From Devosia sp. (GTDB lineage: Bacteria; Pseudomonadota; Alphaproteobacteria; Rhizobiales; Devosiaceae), in assembly GCF_024707125.1 (NCBI RefSeq), contig NZ_JANQAH010000002.1:35780-99779 (forward strand): 64,000 nucleotides of DNA. Reading direction: 5' to 3'. This document shows positions 35,117 to 44,300 of this stretch, in pieces (within the stretch, counting starts at the first letter, position 1; every line of letters begins with the position of its first letter). A program made the position numbers and the translations under genes. The notes beneath the pieces were generated by a model. It saw only the letters and a program-made list of their open reading frames with translations, had not been told where the DNA came from and made no database searches.

Positions 35117-35992
35117 TCACGGAACGATCAGCGGCGCTGCGGCGACCCAGTGATCGGGATTGCGCTCGCGCATCACCTGTGCGGCCTGATGCGCCTGCCC
35201 TTCGGACCCAAAAAGCCCGAATACTGTCGCGCCCGACCCCGACATGCGCGACAGGATGCAGCCCTGCGTCTGGGCCAGGTCATCAACAATAAAACCGATC
35301 TCCGGCACCAGCTTTACCGCCGGCGGCTGCAGGTCGTTTCGCGTTTCCGCGAGCCACAGGCCCAATTGCGCCGGGCGCGTCAGCGGCTCGGGTAAAGCTG
35401 GAAGCGGATAATTGTCATGCGCCCGCAGGCGCCTGAACACATCCGCCGTCGCCACCGGCACCAGCGGATTGACCAGCACGATATGCGTGGTGGGAAAGGC
35501 GGACAGGGGCGAAAGGATCTCGCCAACGCCCCGCGCTACCAGCGGCCGGCTCAAGAGACACGCCGGAACATCGGCGCCGAGCGTCGCGGCAAGATCCGCC
35601 AGATCGGCAAGCGGCACCGGCTCGCGCGCCATGCGCACCAAAATACGCAGCGCCGCCGCGGCGTCGGCCGAGCCGCCGCCAATGCCCGCCGCAACCGGGA
35701 GGTGCTTTACGAGGTGCATAGCAAGGCCGTCGGGTACGATCCCCGGCCAGCGCTGCCGAAAGGCGCCAAGCGCCCGCATGACAAGATTGGTGCCGCCCGT
35801 ACCGAGCGCCGCCGCAAACGGCCCCGAGATTGCAAGGCTATCCGCTGCCGCCTCAACCGCCTCCAGTTCATCCGCGACATCGGCAAAGACGATCAGGCTT
35901 TCGAGGTCGTGATAGCCGTCCTCGCGCCGACGCGTGACATGCAGCGCCAGGTTGATCTTGGCCGGCGCTGCTTCAACAAAGGTTTCCGTCAT
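35117..35992 (-). CDS. ispE: 4-diphosphocytidyl-2-C-methyl-D-erythritol kinase
   Basis: This 291-aa GHMP kinase of the MEP pathway contains PAKINLALHVTRRREDGYHDLESL, the ATP loop PVAAGIGGGSADAAAALR and the C-terminal SRMSGSGATVFGLF. The start at 35992 (MTETFVEAAPAKINL) is standard. It lies nine bases downstream of the TPR gene's stop and is thus probably read as the second gene of that transcript. Confidence 0.97.
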   Translation of the reverse strand: MTETFVEAAPAKINLALHVTRRREDGYHDLESLIVFADVADELEAVEAAADSLAISGPFAAALGTGGTNLVMRALGAFRQRWPGIVPDGLAMHLVKHLPVAAGIGGGSADAAAALRILVRMAREPVPLADLADLAATLGADVPACLLSRPLVARGVGEILSPLSAFPTTHIVLVNPLVPVATADVFRRLRAHDNYPLPALPEPLTRPAQLGLWLAETRNDLQPPAVKLVPEIGFIVDDLAQTQGCILSRMSGSGATVFGLFGSEGQAHQAAQVMRERNPDHWVAAAPLIVP

Positions 35993-36001
35993 GCTGGCGG
36001 A

Positions 36002-37720
36002 CTATTCCGTCGCGGTCGCCGGGGTCAGGCCATCCTCGAGCTTCGGCCCGACGCGCTCGGCAACATTGCCGACCTCGTCCACCGACTTGGCGACCTTCCA
36101 CTGGAACTGGGCTTCAAGACGCCGCCCGGCTTTCCAGTAGGCATCGCCCAGATGGTCGTTGATCTCAGCATCATTGGGCCGCAGCATCACGGCGCGTTCC
36201 AGCGTCTCGACGGCCTCATCGATACGACCAAGCTTGTAAAAAGCCCAGCCGAGCGAATCAACAACATAGCCATCCTGGGGCTGCGCCTCGACGGCCTTCT
36301 CGATCATGCCCAGAGCCTCATCGAGGTTCATGTCCATGTCGATCCAGGAATAGCCGAGATAGTTGAGCACCGATGGCTGATCGGGATTGAGCTCCAGCGC
36401 CTTGAGGAAATCGGCCTCGGCCTGCGGCCAGTGCTTGGCGCGCTCATTGGCAATGCCGCGCACATAGTAGAAGCGCCAATCGGCCGGCGCTTCGCCCCCG
36501 GTGATTTCCAGGGCCTTGGTATAGGCCTCCGCTGCGTCCTCATATTGCTCGTCATAGCGCAGGAGATCGCCGAGCACGGAAACCGCATCGAGATCGCCGG
36601 GGCGGGTCGCAACGATATTGCGCAGGCGTCGCAGCGCTTCGGCGCGATCGCCCATGGCATCGAGGTTTTGTGCGATGCGCACGACAGCCGTCGGCTTCAT
36701 CGGCGAAGACGAGCCTACCGCATCATAAATCTCATTGGCCGCGTCGTGCTGGCCTTCGGAGTCGAGCAACAGGCCGGCGGCAAGGCCGATCACGTCAGCA
36801 TTAGGGTCGAGATAGTGACCGAGGCGCAGGAAGACCAGCGCCAGGTCCTTGCTGCCATCGCGCGATAGCGCAACGCCGATACCATGGAACATTTCGGCGG
36901 CGCCAAGCTGCACATTGGTGGCAAAAACGCCAGGCCGCCGCTTGGCGTCCACCGCTTCCTTGACCACGGTGACCAGAGGATGGGTCAGCCCCTGGTCCTC
37001 AAAGGTCGCGATCACCTCGGCCGCTTCATCGAAGCGACCTTCATTGGCGAGCATGCGCGAATAGACTTCCACCATGCGCGCGACATAGGGCTCGTTCTCA
37101 AACGCCTGAGCGGCAAGCTCCAGTGCCTTGGCCTTCTCGCCGGCAACTTCCGCCATCAGGGCGCGGTGGAAAACCAGAAAATCCTCGAGCCCGGTATCGC
37201 CAAGCTTGGCGAGGATCGCGTCGGCCTCGTCATAGCGCTTTTCGCCAACCAGGGCCCAGGCACGCAAAATCCCCGCCGTGATCCCGGTAAAAGTGTCCTG
37301 CGAAATTGTCTCCAGCGCATTGCCGGCCGCGCCATAGCGGCGCTCCTTCAACGCCTCGGTGGCGATAACCAGTTCGGCAAGCTCGTTCTGGCCGACGAGT
37401 TCCTTCAGGCGCTTGGCGACCTGGGCCGATTGCCCGATCTGTCCATTGGCGGCAAAGGCAATGAAGGAGCGCTCGACCAGCACCGGATTGTCCCAGTCGC
37501 TCTGCGCTGCTTCGTTGAAATAGCGAGCGGCTTCACTGGTGCGCAATTCTTCGAGCGCCTGGCGGCCGGCAAGATAGGAGCCGGTGGCGCTGGGGCGGAA
37601 CAGCTGCAGCATGTCGAGCAGGTTCGAAGAACTGCTCTGGGCCGAGGCCGCAGGCACCAGCGCCAGCGCGAGGATCGTCGCCAGAATGGGCCGGGCCAGT
37701 CGGTTCGAAAGCAAGGTCAC
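36002..37720 (-). CDS. Exported TPR-repeat protein
   Basis: This 572-aa protein has a signal peptide (LARPILATILALALVPAASAQ). TPR units span nearly the whole mature chain, for example GSYLAGRQALEELRTSEAARYFNEAAQ, WPQAEADFLKALELNPDQP and GRIDEAVETLERAVMLRPND. It probably scaffolds an envelope complex; similar large TPR proteins precede ispE in Rhizobiales. The start is taken as GTG at 37720 because it places the signal peptide at the N-terminus; the open frame extends 33 codons upstream. It is followed nine bases later by ispE. Confidence 0.85.
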   Translation of the reverse strand: MTLLSNRLARPILATILALALVPAASAQSSSSNLLDMLQLFRPSATGSYLAGRQALEELRTSEAARYFNEAAQSDWDNPVLVERSFIAFAANGQIGQSAQVAKRLKELVGQNELAELVIATEALKERRYGAAGNALETISQDTFTGITAGILRAWALVGEKRYDEADAILAKLGDTGLEDFLVFHRALMAEVAGEKAKALELAAQAFENEPYVARMVEVYSRMLANEGRFDEAAEVIATFEDQGLTHPLVTVVKEAVDAKRRPGVFATNVQLGAAEMFHGIGVALSRDGSKDLALVFLRLGHYLDPNADVIGLAAGLLLDSEGQHDAANEIYDAVGSSSPMKPTAVVRIAQNLDAMGDRAEALRRLRNIVATRPGDLDAVSVLGDLLRYDEQYEDAAEAYTKALEITGGEAPADWRFYYVRGIANERAKHWPQAEADFLKALELNPDQPSVLNYLGYSWIDMDMNLDEALGMIEKAVEAQPQDGYVVDSLGWAFYKLGRIDEAVETLERAVMLRPNDAEINDHLGDAYWKAGRRLEAQFQWKVAKSVDEVGNVAERVGPKLEDGLTPATATE

Positions 37721-37815
37721 GTGCAGAATTCTCCATATGCCGCCAAGGGCACGCTTTGGCCGTAAAGATTGTCCGTTTTGCGACTGCGCCGCAAGGCCGC
37801 GCGGCTTATGCGCGG

Positions 37816-39462
37816 TCACATTCCGCTGTAGTTGGGCCCGCTACCGCCCTCTGGCGGCACCCAGGTGATGTTCTGGGCCGGGTCCTTGATATCGCAGGTC
37901 TTGCAATGGACGCAGTTGGCCGCGTGGATGCGGAACACCGGCTCGCCGTTCTCGCTGGCCATTTCATAGACACCGGCGGGGCAGTAAAGCGGCGCCGGCT
38001 CGCCATAAAGCGGCAGGTTTTCGCGCACCGGGATCGTCGGATCTTTCAGCCTGAGATGAACCGGCTGGTCCTCATCATGCGCCAGATTGGCGAGGAAAAC
38101 CGAGGAAGCGCGATCAAAGGTCAGCTTGCCATCCGGGCGCGCATAGTTGCGCCCCTGGACCGCGGCCCGCTTCTTCAACTTTGCGAAATCCGGCGCGCCA
38201 TGCGAGCGCAGGTTGAGCAGCGACCGTCCGAAAATGGCCGAAAACCAGAGGTCGGCGCCAATGGCCAGCGAGCCGACAATCGTGCCCAGCCGCGACCAGA
38301 GCGGCTTGGCATTGGCAACACCCTTCAATTCCTTCTCGATGCCCGTGCGCAGCACGCTCTGGGCAAAGTCTTCCACGAGGTCGTGCTGCCGCCCGGCGAC
38401 AACCGCAGTTCCCACCGCATCGGCCGCGCCAATGCCGGAGAGAATGGCATTATGGATAGCCTTCAGCCGCGGCGCATTCATAAAGCCGGCCGAACAGCCA
38501 ATAAGCCCGCCGCCGGGGAATGCGAGGCTAGGCACCGACTGCCAGCCCCCCGCCGTCACCGCGCGAGCGCCATAGCTCACGCGCGTACCGCCTTCGAGCA
38601 TTTTGGCCACTGAGGGATGCGACTTGAAGCGCTGGAACTCATCGAAGGGCGAGAGGGTCGGATCGGCATAGTCGAGATAGGTGACAAGCCCGACATAAAG
38701 CTTCCTGTCCTCGGCGTGATAGACAAAGCCACCGCCCGCCGTCGAATTGTCGAGCGGGAAACCGAGATAGTGATCCACCTGCCCCGCATGGTGCTTCTCG
38801 GCCGGAATCTCCCAGACTTCCTTGATCCCAAGCCCATATTTCTGCGGTTCACGGCCCAGATCGAAATTGCCGATGATCTGCTTGGCCAGCGATCCCCGCG
38901 CACCCTCGGCAATCAGCGTATATTTGGCTTCGAGCGCGATGCCCTCGGCAAAGCCCGATTTCGGATTGCCCTCGGCATCGCGGCCAAGGTCGCCGGTAAT
39001 GACCCCGCGCACCGGACCGTCCCCCGAGCGCAGCATATCCACCGCCGCCGTCATCGGGAAAATATCAACACCCAGTTCCGTGGCTTGCTCGCCCAGCCAC
39101 TGCACCAGTCGTCCGAGGCTGACGATCACCGCACCTGGCGTCTTGAGCTGCGGCGGCACCAGGATGTCGGGCAAAACGAAGTCGCCCTTGGCCGTCAGAT
39201 AGTGAAATGTGTCATGGGTGACATCGGGCCCAACCGGCGCGCCCTTGAGGCGCCAGTCCGGCAACAGGGCATCGAGCCCGATCGGGTCCATCACGGCGCC
39301 CGACAGGATGTGTCCGCCGATCTCGGCCGACTTTTCCACCACTGTCACGCTCAGTTCGGGATGGCGCTGTTTCAGCCGAATGGCCGCCGCAAGGCCCGAA
39401 GGACCGGCACCGACAATAAGAATGTCGGTTGAAATTGTCTCTCGATTGCCAGCTTCGGCCAT
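37816..39462 (-). CDS. Electron transfer flavoprotein-ubiquinone oxidoreductase
   Basis: This 548-aa enzyme passes electrons from ETF to ubiquinone during fatty-acid and amino-acid oxidation. It has an N-terminal FAD fold (DILIVGAGPSGLAAAIRL), the ubiquinone-side block GGHILSGAVMDP and the C-terminal [4Fe-4S] site formed by YCPAGVYE and NCVHCKTCDIKDP. The length is that of full mitochondrial-type ETF-QO. The start at MAEAGNRE (39462) is preferred over 39528, which would overlap the divergent UDG gene. A 95-base gap separates it from the TPR gene downstream. Confidence 0.96.
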   Translation of the reverse strand: MAEAGNRETISTDILIVGAGPSGLAAAIRLKQRHPELSVTVVEKSAEIGGHILSGAVMDPIGLDALLPDWRLKGAPVGPDVTHDTFHYLTAKGDFVLPDILVPPQLKTPGAVIVSLGRLVQWLGEQATELGVDIFPMTAAVDMLRSGDGPVRGVITGDLGRDAEGNPKSGFAEGIALEAKYTLIAEGARGSLAKQIIGNFDLGREPQKYGLGIKEVWEIPAEKHHAGQVDHYLGFPLDNSTAGGGFVYHAEDRKLYVGLVTYLDYADPTLSPFDEFQRFKSHPSVAKMLEGGTRVSYGARAVTAGGWQSVPSLAFPGGGLIGCSAGFMNAPRLKAIHNAILSGIGAADAVGTAVVAGRQHDLVEDFAQSVLRTGIEKELKGVANAKPLWSRLGTIVGSLAIGADLWFSAIFGRSLLNLRSHGAPDFAKLKKRAAVQGRNYARPDGKLTFDRASSVFLANLAHDEDQPVHLRLKDPTIPVRENLPLYGEPAPLYCPAGVYEMASENGEPVFRIHAANCVHCKTCDIKDPAQNITWVPPEGGSGPNYSGM

Positions 39463-39526
39463 AGTCCAACCCTCAACGTCGGCAGGCGACTGGTCGCCTC
39501 GAATGCGGTGTGACATAACGGGCCCC

Positions 39527-40339
39527 ATGTCTCAAGGTCGAGAACTCAACAAGGCCGAACTGCTTGCCGTGCTGGACTGGTATCGTGCCGCCGGCGTGGA
39601 TCTGGCCGTCGGCGAGGACCCGGTCGACCGCTTCGCCCAGCCAGCCCCCACGCCCTCCCCGGCCCAGGCCTTGCGCCAGGCCGCCGCTGCCCCCGCCCAG
39701 CCCCCGCCGCCGGCCACCGCAGCCATAACCGGCGACCCATCCGAAGCGCGAAAACTCGCTGCATCGGCCGGTACGCTCGACGAGTTGCAAAAGATTCTCG
39801 AAGTTTACGATGGTTGCAGCCTGAAATTCCGGGCCACACAGCTCGTCTTTGCCGACGGCAATCCCGAAGCCAAGATCATGCTGATCGGCGAAGCCCCGGG
39901 CGCCGAAGAGGATCGGCAGGGAAAACCCTTTGTCGGCCGCTCCGGCCAATTGCTCGACCGCATGCTCGGCGCCATCGGCCTCGACCGCACCAAGGTTTTC
40001 ATCGTCAACACCGTCCCCTGGCGCCCGCCCGGCAATCGCACACCGACGCCCGAAGAGATGGAACTGTGCCTGCCCTTCCTCAACCGTCAGGTTGAGCTGG
40101 TGGCGCCAAAGCTGGTCCTGACGCTCGGCGGCCCGGCCATGCAGACCGTATTCAAGACATCAGCCGGCATCATCAAGATGCGCGGCCGCTGGCAGGATGT
40201 TGCGATTGGCAACCATCAGGTCGACGCGCTGCCGACGCTCCATCCGGCCTATCTCCTGCGCAACCCGGCCGCCAAGCAGCAGGCCTGGGCGGATTTGCTG
40301 AGCTTGAAAATGAAGATGGACAGCCTGGGGCTGAGCTGA
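39527..40339 (+). CDS. Family-4-like uracil-DNA glycosylase lacking two cluster cysteines
   Basis: This 270-aa protein has a 90-residue Ala/Pro-rich N-terminal extension, then the UDG core: [27 protein letters not shown] (catalytic loop, residues 121-147), [17 protein letters not shown] and the DNA loop [13 protein letters not shown]. Family 4 enzymes hold a [4Fe-4S] cluster with four cysteines; here C97 and C181 remain, but the first is Tyr94 and the third is Trp165. The cluster is therefore probably absent. It removes uracil from DNA, followed by abasic-site repair. It is divergent from ETF-QO. Confidence 0.88.
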   Translation: MSQGRELNKAELLAVLDWYRAAGVDLAVGEDPVDRFAQPAPTPSPAQALRQAAAAPAQPPPPATAAITGDPSEARKLAASAGTLDELQKILEVYDGCSLKFRATQLVFADGNPEAKIMLIGEAPGAEEDRQGKPFVGRSGQLLDRMLGAIGLDRTKVFIVNTVPWRPPGNRTPTPEEMELCLPFLNRQVELVAPKLVLTLGGPAMQTVFKTSAGIIKMRGRWQDVAIGNHQVDALPTLHPAYLLRNPAAKQQAWADLLSLKMKMDSLGLS

Positions 40340-40361
40340 AGGTCATCGCCTGCCACTGGCC

Positions 40362-40446
40362 GTCATCCTCGGGCTTGACCCGAGGACACTTCACTTAATG
40401 ACAACGCGGCAAGTGCAGGGCCCTCGGGTCAAGCCCGAGGGTGACG
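40362..40446. repeat. Palindromic repeat family C, copy 1
   Basis: CGTCATCCTCGGGCTTGACCC and GGGTCAAGCCCGAGGGTGACG are near-perfect inverted arms around a spacer ACACTTCACTTAATGACAAC...GCAAGTGCAGG. A second copy lies at 55409. Confidence 0.9.
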
Positions 40447-40571
40447 AACTCCGATAGCCACCCAACTTTTTCCCCCGCCTCCCCATTTCCGCCCTATCGC
40501 TCATTCTATGTCGCGCTATGGTCACCATTCGGTGATTTGCAACGTTTCGCAGCCTTTATTCTCAGAGCGCC

Positions 40572-41897
40572 ATGGCTTCCGTCATCAAAATCTATGCCCT
40601 GTTCCTCGGCTCGGCCCTGTTGATGTTCGGAGGTGGCCTGCAAGGCCTCCTGCTCTCGGTGCGTGGCGCGGAGGAAGAGTTTTCCCTCCTCGCGCTCGGC
40701 CTTATCGGCACCGGCTGGTCAGTCGGCTTCGTCGCCGGCTCCATCATGGTCCCCATGATCGTGCGAAAAGTCGGCCATATCCGCGCCTATTCGGTCATGG
40801 CCGCCATCGGCACCATCACGATCCTGCTCAACCTGTTGTGGATCAACGACATCGGCTGGATCGTGCTGCGTGCCCTCTCCGGGTTCTGCTTTGCCGGCGC
40901 CGCCATGATCGTTGAAAGCTGGCTCAACGAAGTCGCCGACAACAAGAGCCGCGGCACCATCTTTTCGATCTATGTGACCATCAATCTCGCCGCCTCGACG
41001 GTCGGCCAGATTGCCATGTCGATCACCGGCACCGCCGGCTACCTACCCTTCGTCATCGGCGCCATCAGCTTCATCTGCGCGCTGCTGCCCACCGCCCTCA
41101 CATCGAGCCCGCAGCCGCGCCCGCTGGCCTCCGCCAAACTCGACCTGCCGCTTCTGATCAAGACCTCGCCTGTCGCCGCTGTCGCCGCCTTCTGCTGCGG
41201 CATGGCCAATGGCTCCTTCGGCACGCTGGCTCCGGTCTATGGCTATGAACAAGGCCTCGACGCATCAGGCATTGCGCTCCTGTTCTCCATCGCCGCCATT
41301 GCCGGCGCGGTCGCGCAAATCCCCTTCGGCCGCCTTTCCGACCGTATCGACCGCCGCCAGGTCATGATCGGCCTTGGCGCGGGCTCTGCCGTCGTCGGCC
41401 TTCTCATTGTCGTCATCAATCCCAGCGCCGGCTGGCTGATGTATGTGCTCTTCGGCCTTTATGGCCTTGCCGCCAACCCGCTCTACCCAATCGCCGTGGC
41501 CCATGCGAACGACTTTGCCAAAGATGGCGACTTCGCCAAGATCGCCGGCGGCATGCTGCTCATTCTCGGCGTCGGCCTCGCCATCGGCCCAGCCATTGCC
41601 TCGGTGCTGATGAGTTCCATCGCGCCCATGGCGCTCTTCATCATCACCGCCATTTTCCATGCCGCCGTCGCCGGCTTCGCCTTCCTCCGCATGCGCGTCC
41701 GCAAGAGCGTTGATGCCGCTGACCGCGCGCCGTTCCAGCCCATGGATCGTCAGGTGACGCCGGAATCTATTGTGCTCGATCCGCGGGCTGATAGTGATGC
41801 CGAGGACGAGGTGATCGTGCGGCACGAGTCGGCGGCCCCCGAAGAGCTGATCGAAACCGTGGAGCCCAAGCGCGATGTTCAAGACGGAACGGTTTGA
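40572..41897 (+). CDS. MFS transporter (UMF/YcaD-like)
   Basis: This 441-aa protein has 12 hydrophobic segments. It begins MASVIKIYALFLGSALLMFGGGLQGLLLSVRG, typical of the YcaD-like unknown MFS group, and has the mid-protein FGRLSDRIDRRQVMIGLGAG motif. The last 60 residues form a charged cytoplasmic tail (DRQVTPESIVLDPRADSDAEDEVIVRHE...). Substrate unknown. The 3' end overlaps moaB by 23 bases, so the two are translationally coupled. Confidence 0.88.
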   Translation: MASVIKIYALFLGSALLMFGGGLQGLLLSVRGAEEEFSLLALGLIGTGWSVGFVAGSIMVPMIVRKVGHIRAYSVMAAIGTITILLNLLWINDIGWIVLRALSGFCFAGAAMIVESWLNEVADNKSRGTIFSIYVTINLAASTVGQIAMSITGTAGYLPFVIGAISFICALLPTALTSSPQPRPLASAKLDLPLLIKTSPVAAVAAFCCGMANGSFGTLAPVYGYEQGLDASGIALLFSIAAIAGAVAQIPFGRLSDRIDRRQVMIGLGAGSAVVGLLIVVINPSAGWLMYVLFGLYGLAANPLYPIAVAHANDFAKDGDFAKIAGGMLLILGVGLAIGPAIASVLMSSIAPMALFIITAIFHAAVAGFAFLRMRVRKSVDAADRAPFQPMDRQVTPESIVLDPRADSDAEDEVIVRHESAAPEELIETVEPKRDVQDGTV

Positions 41898-42411
41898 GGA
41901 CCGGGCGTTCAAGCCCCTCTCCATCGCAGTCATCGCCGTTTCCGATACGCGGACGCTCGAAACCGATACCGGCGGCGCACTCCTGAAGTCTTTGCTCGAA
42001 GCCGATGGCCACACCTGCTTCGAGCGCCAGGTCGTTCGTGACGACATCCAGCTCATCCGCGCCGCCGTTCAGGCCTATGTCGCCAATCCCAAGGTCGACG
42101 TTGTTCTGACCACCGGCGGCACCGGCTTTTCCGGTCGCGACGTCACGCCCGAAGCTGTCGAACCGCTCTTCGACAAGCGCATGGAAGGCTTTTCCGTCCT
42201 CTTCCACCAATATTCAGGCACCACAGTCGGCACGAGTTCGATGCAGTCGCGCGCCACTGCTGGCCTCATCGGCACCACTTTCGTCTTCTCCCTCCCCGGT
42301 TCACGTGGCGCCTGCCGCGATGCCTGGGAAGGCATTTTGACCCAGCAACTCGATTACCGGCACAAGCCGTGCAATCTGGTGGAACTGATGCCGCGCCTCG
42401 AAGAGCGCTGA
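41875..42411 (+). CDS. moaB: Molybdenum cofactor biosynthesis protein B
   Basis: This 178-aa MoaB/Mog-fold protein has IAVIAVSDTRTLETDTGGALL, VVLTTGGTGFSGRDVTPEAV and TTFVFSLPGSRGACRDAWEGIL, the molybdopterin-binding loops. It probably adenylylates or binds molybdopterin during Moco synthesis. It starts inside the end of the MFS gene. No other Moco gene lies in the window. Confidence 0.94.
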   Translation: MFKTERFEDRAFKPLSIAVIAVSDTRTLETDTGGALLKSLLEADGHTCFERQVVRDDIQLIRAAVQAYVANPKVDVVLTTGGTGFSGRDVTPEAVEPLFDKRMEGFSVLFHQYSGTTVGTSSMQSRATAGLIGTTFVFSLPGSRGACRDAWEGILTQQLDYRHKPCNLVELMPRLEER

Positions 42412-42525
42412 CTTTCTCATTTTCCCGAACAACACGTTCGGCATCGTTCGCTTTACGGAGCCGATCGTAAAGCGCATTTGAATGGGCAGAGAGCGCGGAC
42501 AGTCCGCGCCAAGGAATCTTAGCCC

Positions 42526-43347
42526 ATGTCCGCAACGGCCCCCATGCAGATCGGCCTGGTGACGCTCAATGTGCGCCAGGTAGACACGGTTTCCGACTAT
42601 TATCGCCACCTGCTCGGTCTCGAAGTGATCGACCGGGACGGCTCCACCTTGCGCCTCGGCGTGGGCAAGACGCCGCTGCTCGAACTGCGCGGCAACACCG
42701 ACTTCGCTCAGCGCAATCCGCGCTCGCCCGGTCTCTTCCACACCGCTTTCCTGATGCCCAGCCGCACCGACCTCGCCGCCTGGCTGCGCTATGTCGCCAA
42801 GGAACGCATCGGCGTCGGCGGCGCCTCGGACCACCTCGTCAGCGAGGCCTTCTATCTCAACGACCCCGAAGGCAATGGCATCGAGGTCTATGGCGATCGC
42901 CCGCGCGCCGATTGGCCGAACGACAATGGCCTCATCCAGATGGCGTCGGATCCGCTCGATATCGCCGATCTCCTGCATTTCGACGAGGCCACCACCTGGT
43001 CCGGCGCGCCTGCCGACATGATCGTCGGCCACATGCACCTTCAGGTGGGTGATCTCCCCACCGCCGAGCCCTTCTATTCCGGCGTCCTCGGCACCGACAT
43101 CACCTGCCACTATCCCGGCGCCACCTTCTACGGCGCCGGCGGCTATCACCATCAGCTCGCGACCAATACCTGGTCGAGCCGCGGCGCTGGTCCGATTGAT
43201 CCCAAGACCACCGGCCTCGTCGGCTTCGAACTCATCCTCGACACCAATGCACAGCACGACGCCATCACCGCCCGCGCCGCTACAAGCGGCAACACGCTCA
43301 CCGACCCGTGGGGCCTAGCCCTCACGCTCAGCACCAAGGAGGCCTGA
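42526..43347 (+). CDS. VOC-family ring-cleavage dioxygenase-like protein, two domains
   Basis: This 273-aa protein has two vicinal-oxygen-chelate repeats. The first spans residues 7-125 (IGLVTLNVRQVDTVSDYYRHLLGLEVIDRDG, ending FYLNDPEGNGIEVYGDRP). The second begins at IVGHMHLQVGDLPTAEPFYSGVLG. Metal ligands H79-like (FHTAFL), H168-like (GHMHLQV) and a C-terminal acid are compatible with CatE-like extradiol dioxygenases or hydroquinone dioxygenases. A glutathionyl-hydroquinone reductase and an esterase follow with almost no gap, pointing to a quinone/hydroquinone detoxification operon. Confidence 0.85.
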   Translation: MSATAPMQIGLVTLNVRQVDTVSDYYRHLLGLEVIDRDGSTLRLGVGKTPLLELRGNTDFAQRNPRSPGLFHTAFLMPSRTDLAAWLRYVAKERIGVGGASDHLVSEAFYLNDPEGNGIEVYGDRPRADWPNDNGLIQMASDPLDIADLLHFDEATTWSGAPADMIVGHMHLQVGDLPTAEPFYSGVLGTDITCHYPGATFYGAGGYHHQLATNTWSSRGAGPIDPKTTGLVGFELILDTNAQHDAITARAATSGNTLTDPWGLALTLSTKEA

Positions 43348-43349
43348 AC

Positions 43350-44300
43350 ATGCTCGTCAACGGAAAGTGGACCGCCAATTGGCAGCCGGTGCAGGGCGTT
43401 GATGCCAAGGGCGGCTTCGTGCGCCAGACCTCGTCCTTCCGCAACTGGATCACGCCCGATGGCAGCGCCGGCCCGACCGGTAGCGCCGGCTTCAAGGCCG
43501 AAGCCGGCCGCTACCATCTCTATGTCGCGCTGATCTGCCCCTGGGCCTCGCGCACCATTATCGGCCGCAGCCTAAAAGGCCTCAATGACGTCATCTCCAT
43601 GTCCGTCGTCGAACCCGAACTGACCGACGAAGGCTGGCGCTTTGCAACGCCCGACCCGATCAACGGCGCCACCTATATGCACGAGATCTATGCCGCAGCC
43701 GACCCAACCGTCAGCGGCCGCGCCACCGTGCCTGTGCTCTGGGACAAAAAGCAAAACACCATCGTCAACAATGAGAGCGCCGATATCCTGCGCATGCTCA
43801 ATTCCGGCTTTGGCGACCTCGCCTCGGACGAATACGACCTCTACCCGGAAGCCCTGCGCGCCGAGATCGACGCGCTCAACGACTACATCTATCCGCGCCT
43901 CAACAACGGCGTCTATCGCGCCGGTTTCGCCACCACCCAGCTCGCCTATGACGAAGCCTATGCCGATGTCTTCGCAGCGCTCGACACGCTCGAAGCCCGC
44001 CTCGAAGGCAAAAGCTTCCTCTTCGGCGACACGCTGACCGAAACCGATATCCGCGCCTTCGTGACCCTGGTTCGGTTCGACGCCGCTTATCACGGTCTCT
44101 TCAAGACCAATTATAGGCGTATCGCCGACTACGCGAATCTGCAGGCCTATATGTTCCGCGTGCTCGACATTCCGGGCATCCGCGAGACCGTAAACATCGA
44201 CCACATCAAGCGCGGCTACTATTCCATCAAGTCGCTCAACCCCAATGGCATCGTGCCCCGTGGCCCCAACATCCCGGGCCTTTATGAGGTGACATTATGA
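43350..44300 (+). CDS. Glutathionyl-hydroquinone reductase (Xi-class GST)
   Basis: This 316-aa enzyme reduces glutathionyl-hydroquinones to hydroquinones. It carries ICPWASRTIIGRSLKGL with the catalytic Cys-Pro-Trp, VPVLWDKKQNTIVNNESADILRMLN (glutathione site), and the C-terminal DIRAFVTLVRFDAAYHGLFKTNYRRI and RGYYSIKSLNPNGIVPRGP typical of the YqjG/ECM4 group. The start at 43350 follows AAGGAGGCC with ideal spacing, two bases after the VOC stop. It overlaps the esterase by four bases. Confidence 0.95.
   Translation: MLVNGKWTANWQPVQGVDAKGGFVRQTSSFRNWITPDGSAGPTGSAGFKAEAGRYHLYVALICPWASRTIIGRSLKGLNDVISMSVVEPELTDEGWRFATPDPINGATYMHEIYAAADPTVSGRATVPVLWDKKQNTIVNNESADILRMLNSGFGDLASDEYDLYPEALRAEIDALNDYIYPRLNNGVYRAGFATTQLAYDEAYADVFAALDTLEARLEGKSFLFGDTLTETDIRAFVTLVRFDAAYHGLFKTNYRRIADYANLQAYMFRVLDIPGIRETVNIDHIKRGYYSIKSLNPNGIVPRGPNIPGLYEVTL

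Noticed and set aside
35417..36868. 483-codon plus-strand frame opposite ispE and the TPR gene
   Set aside because: Shadow of two well-supported genes on the other strand.
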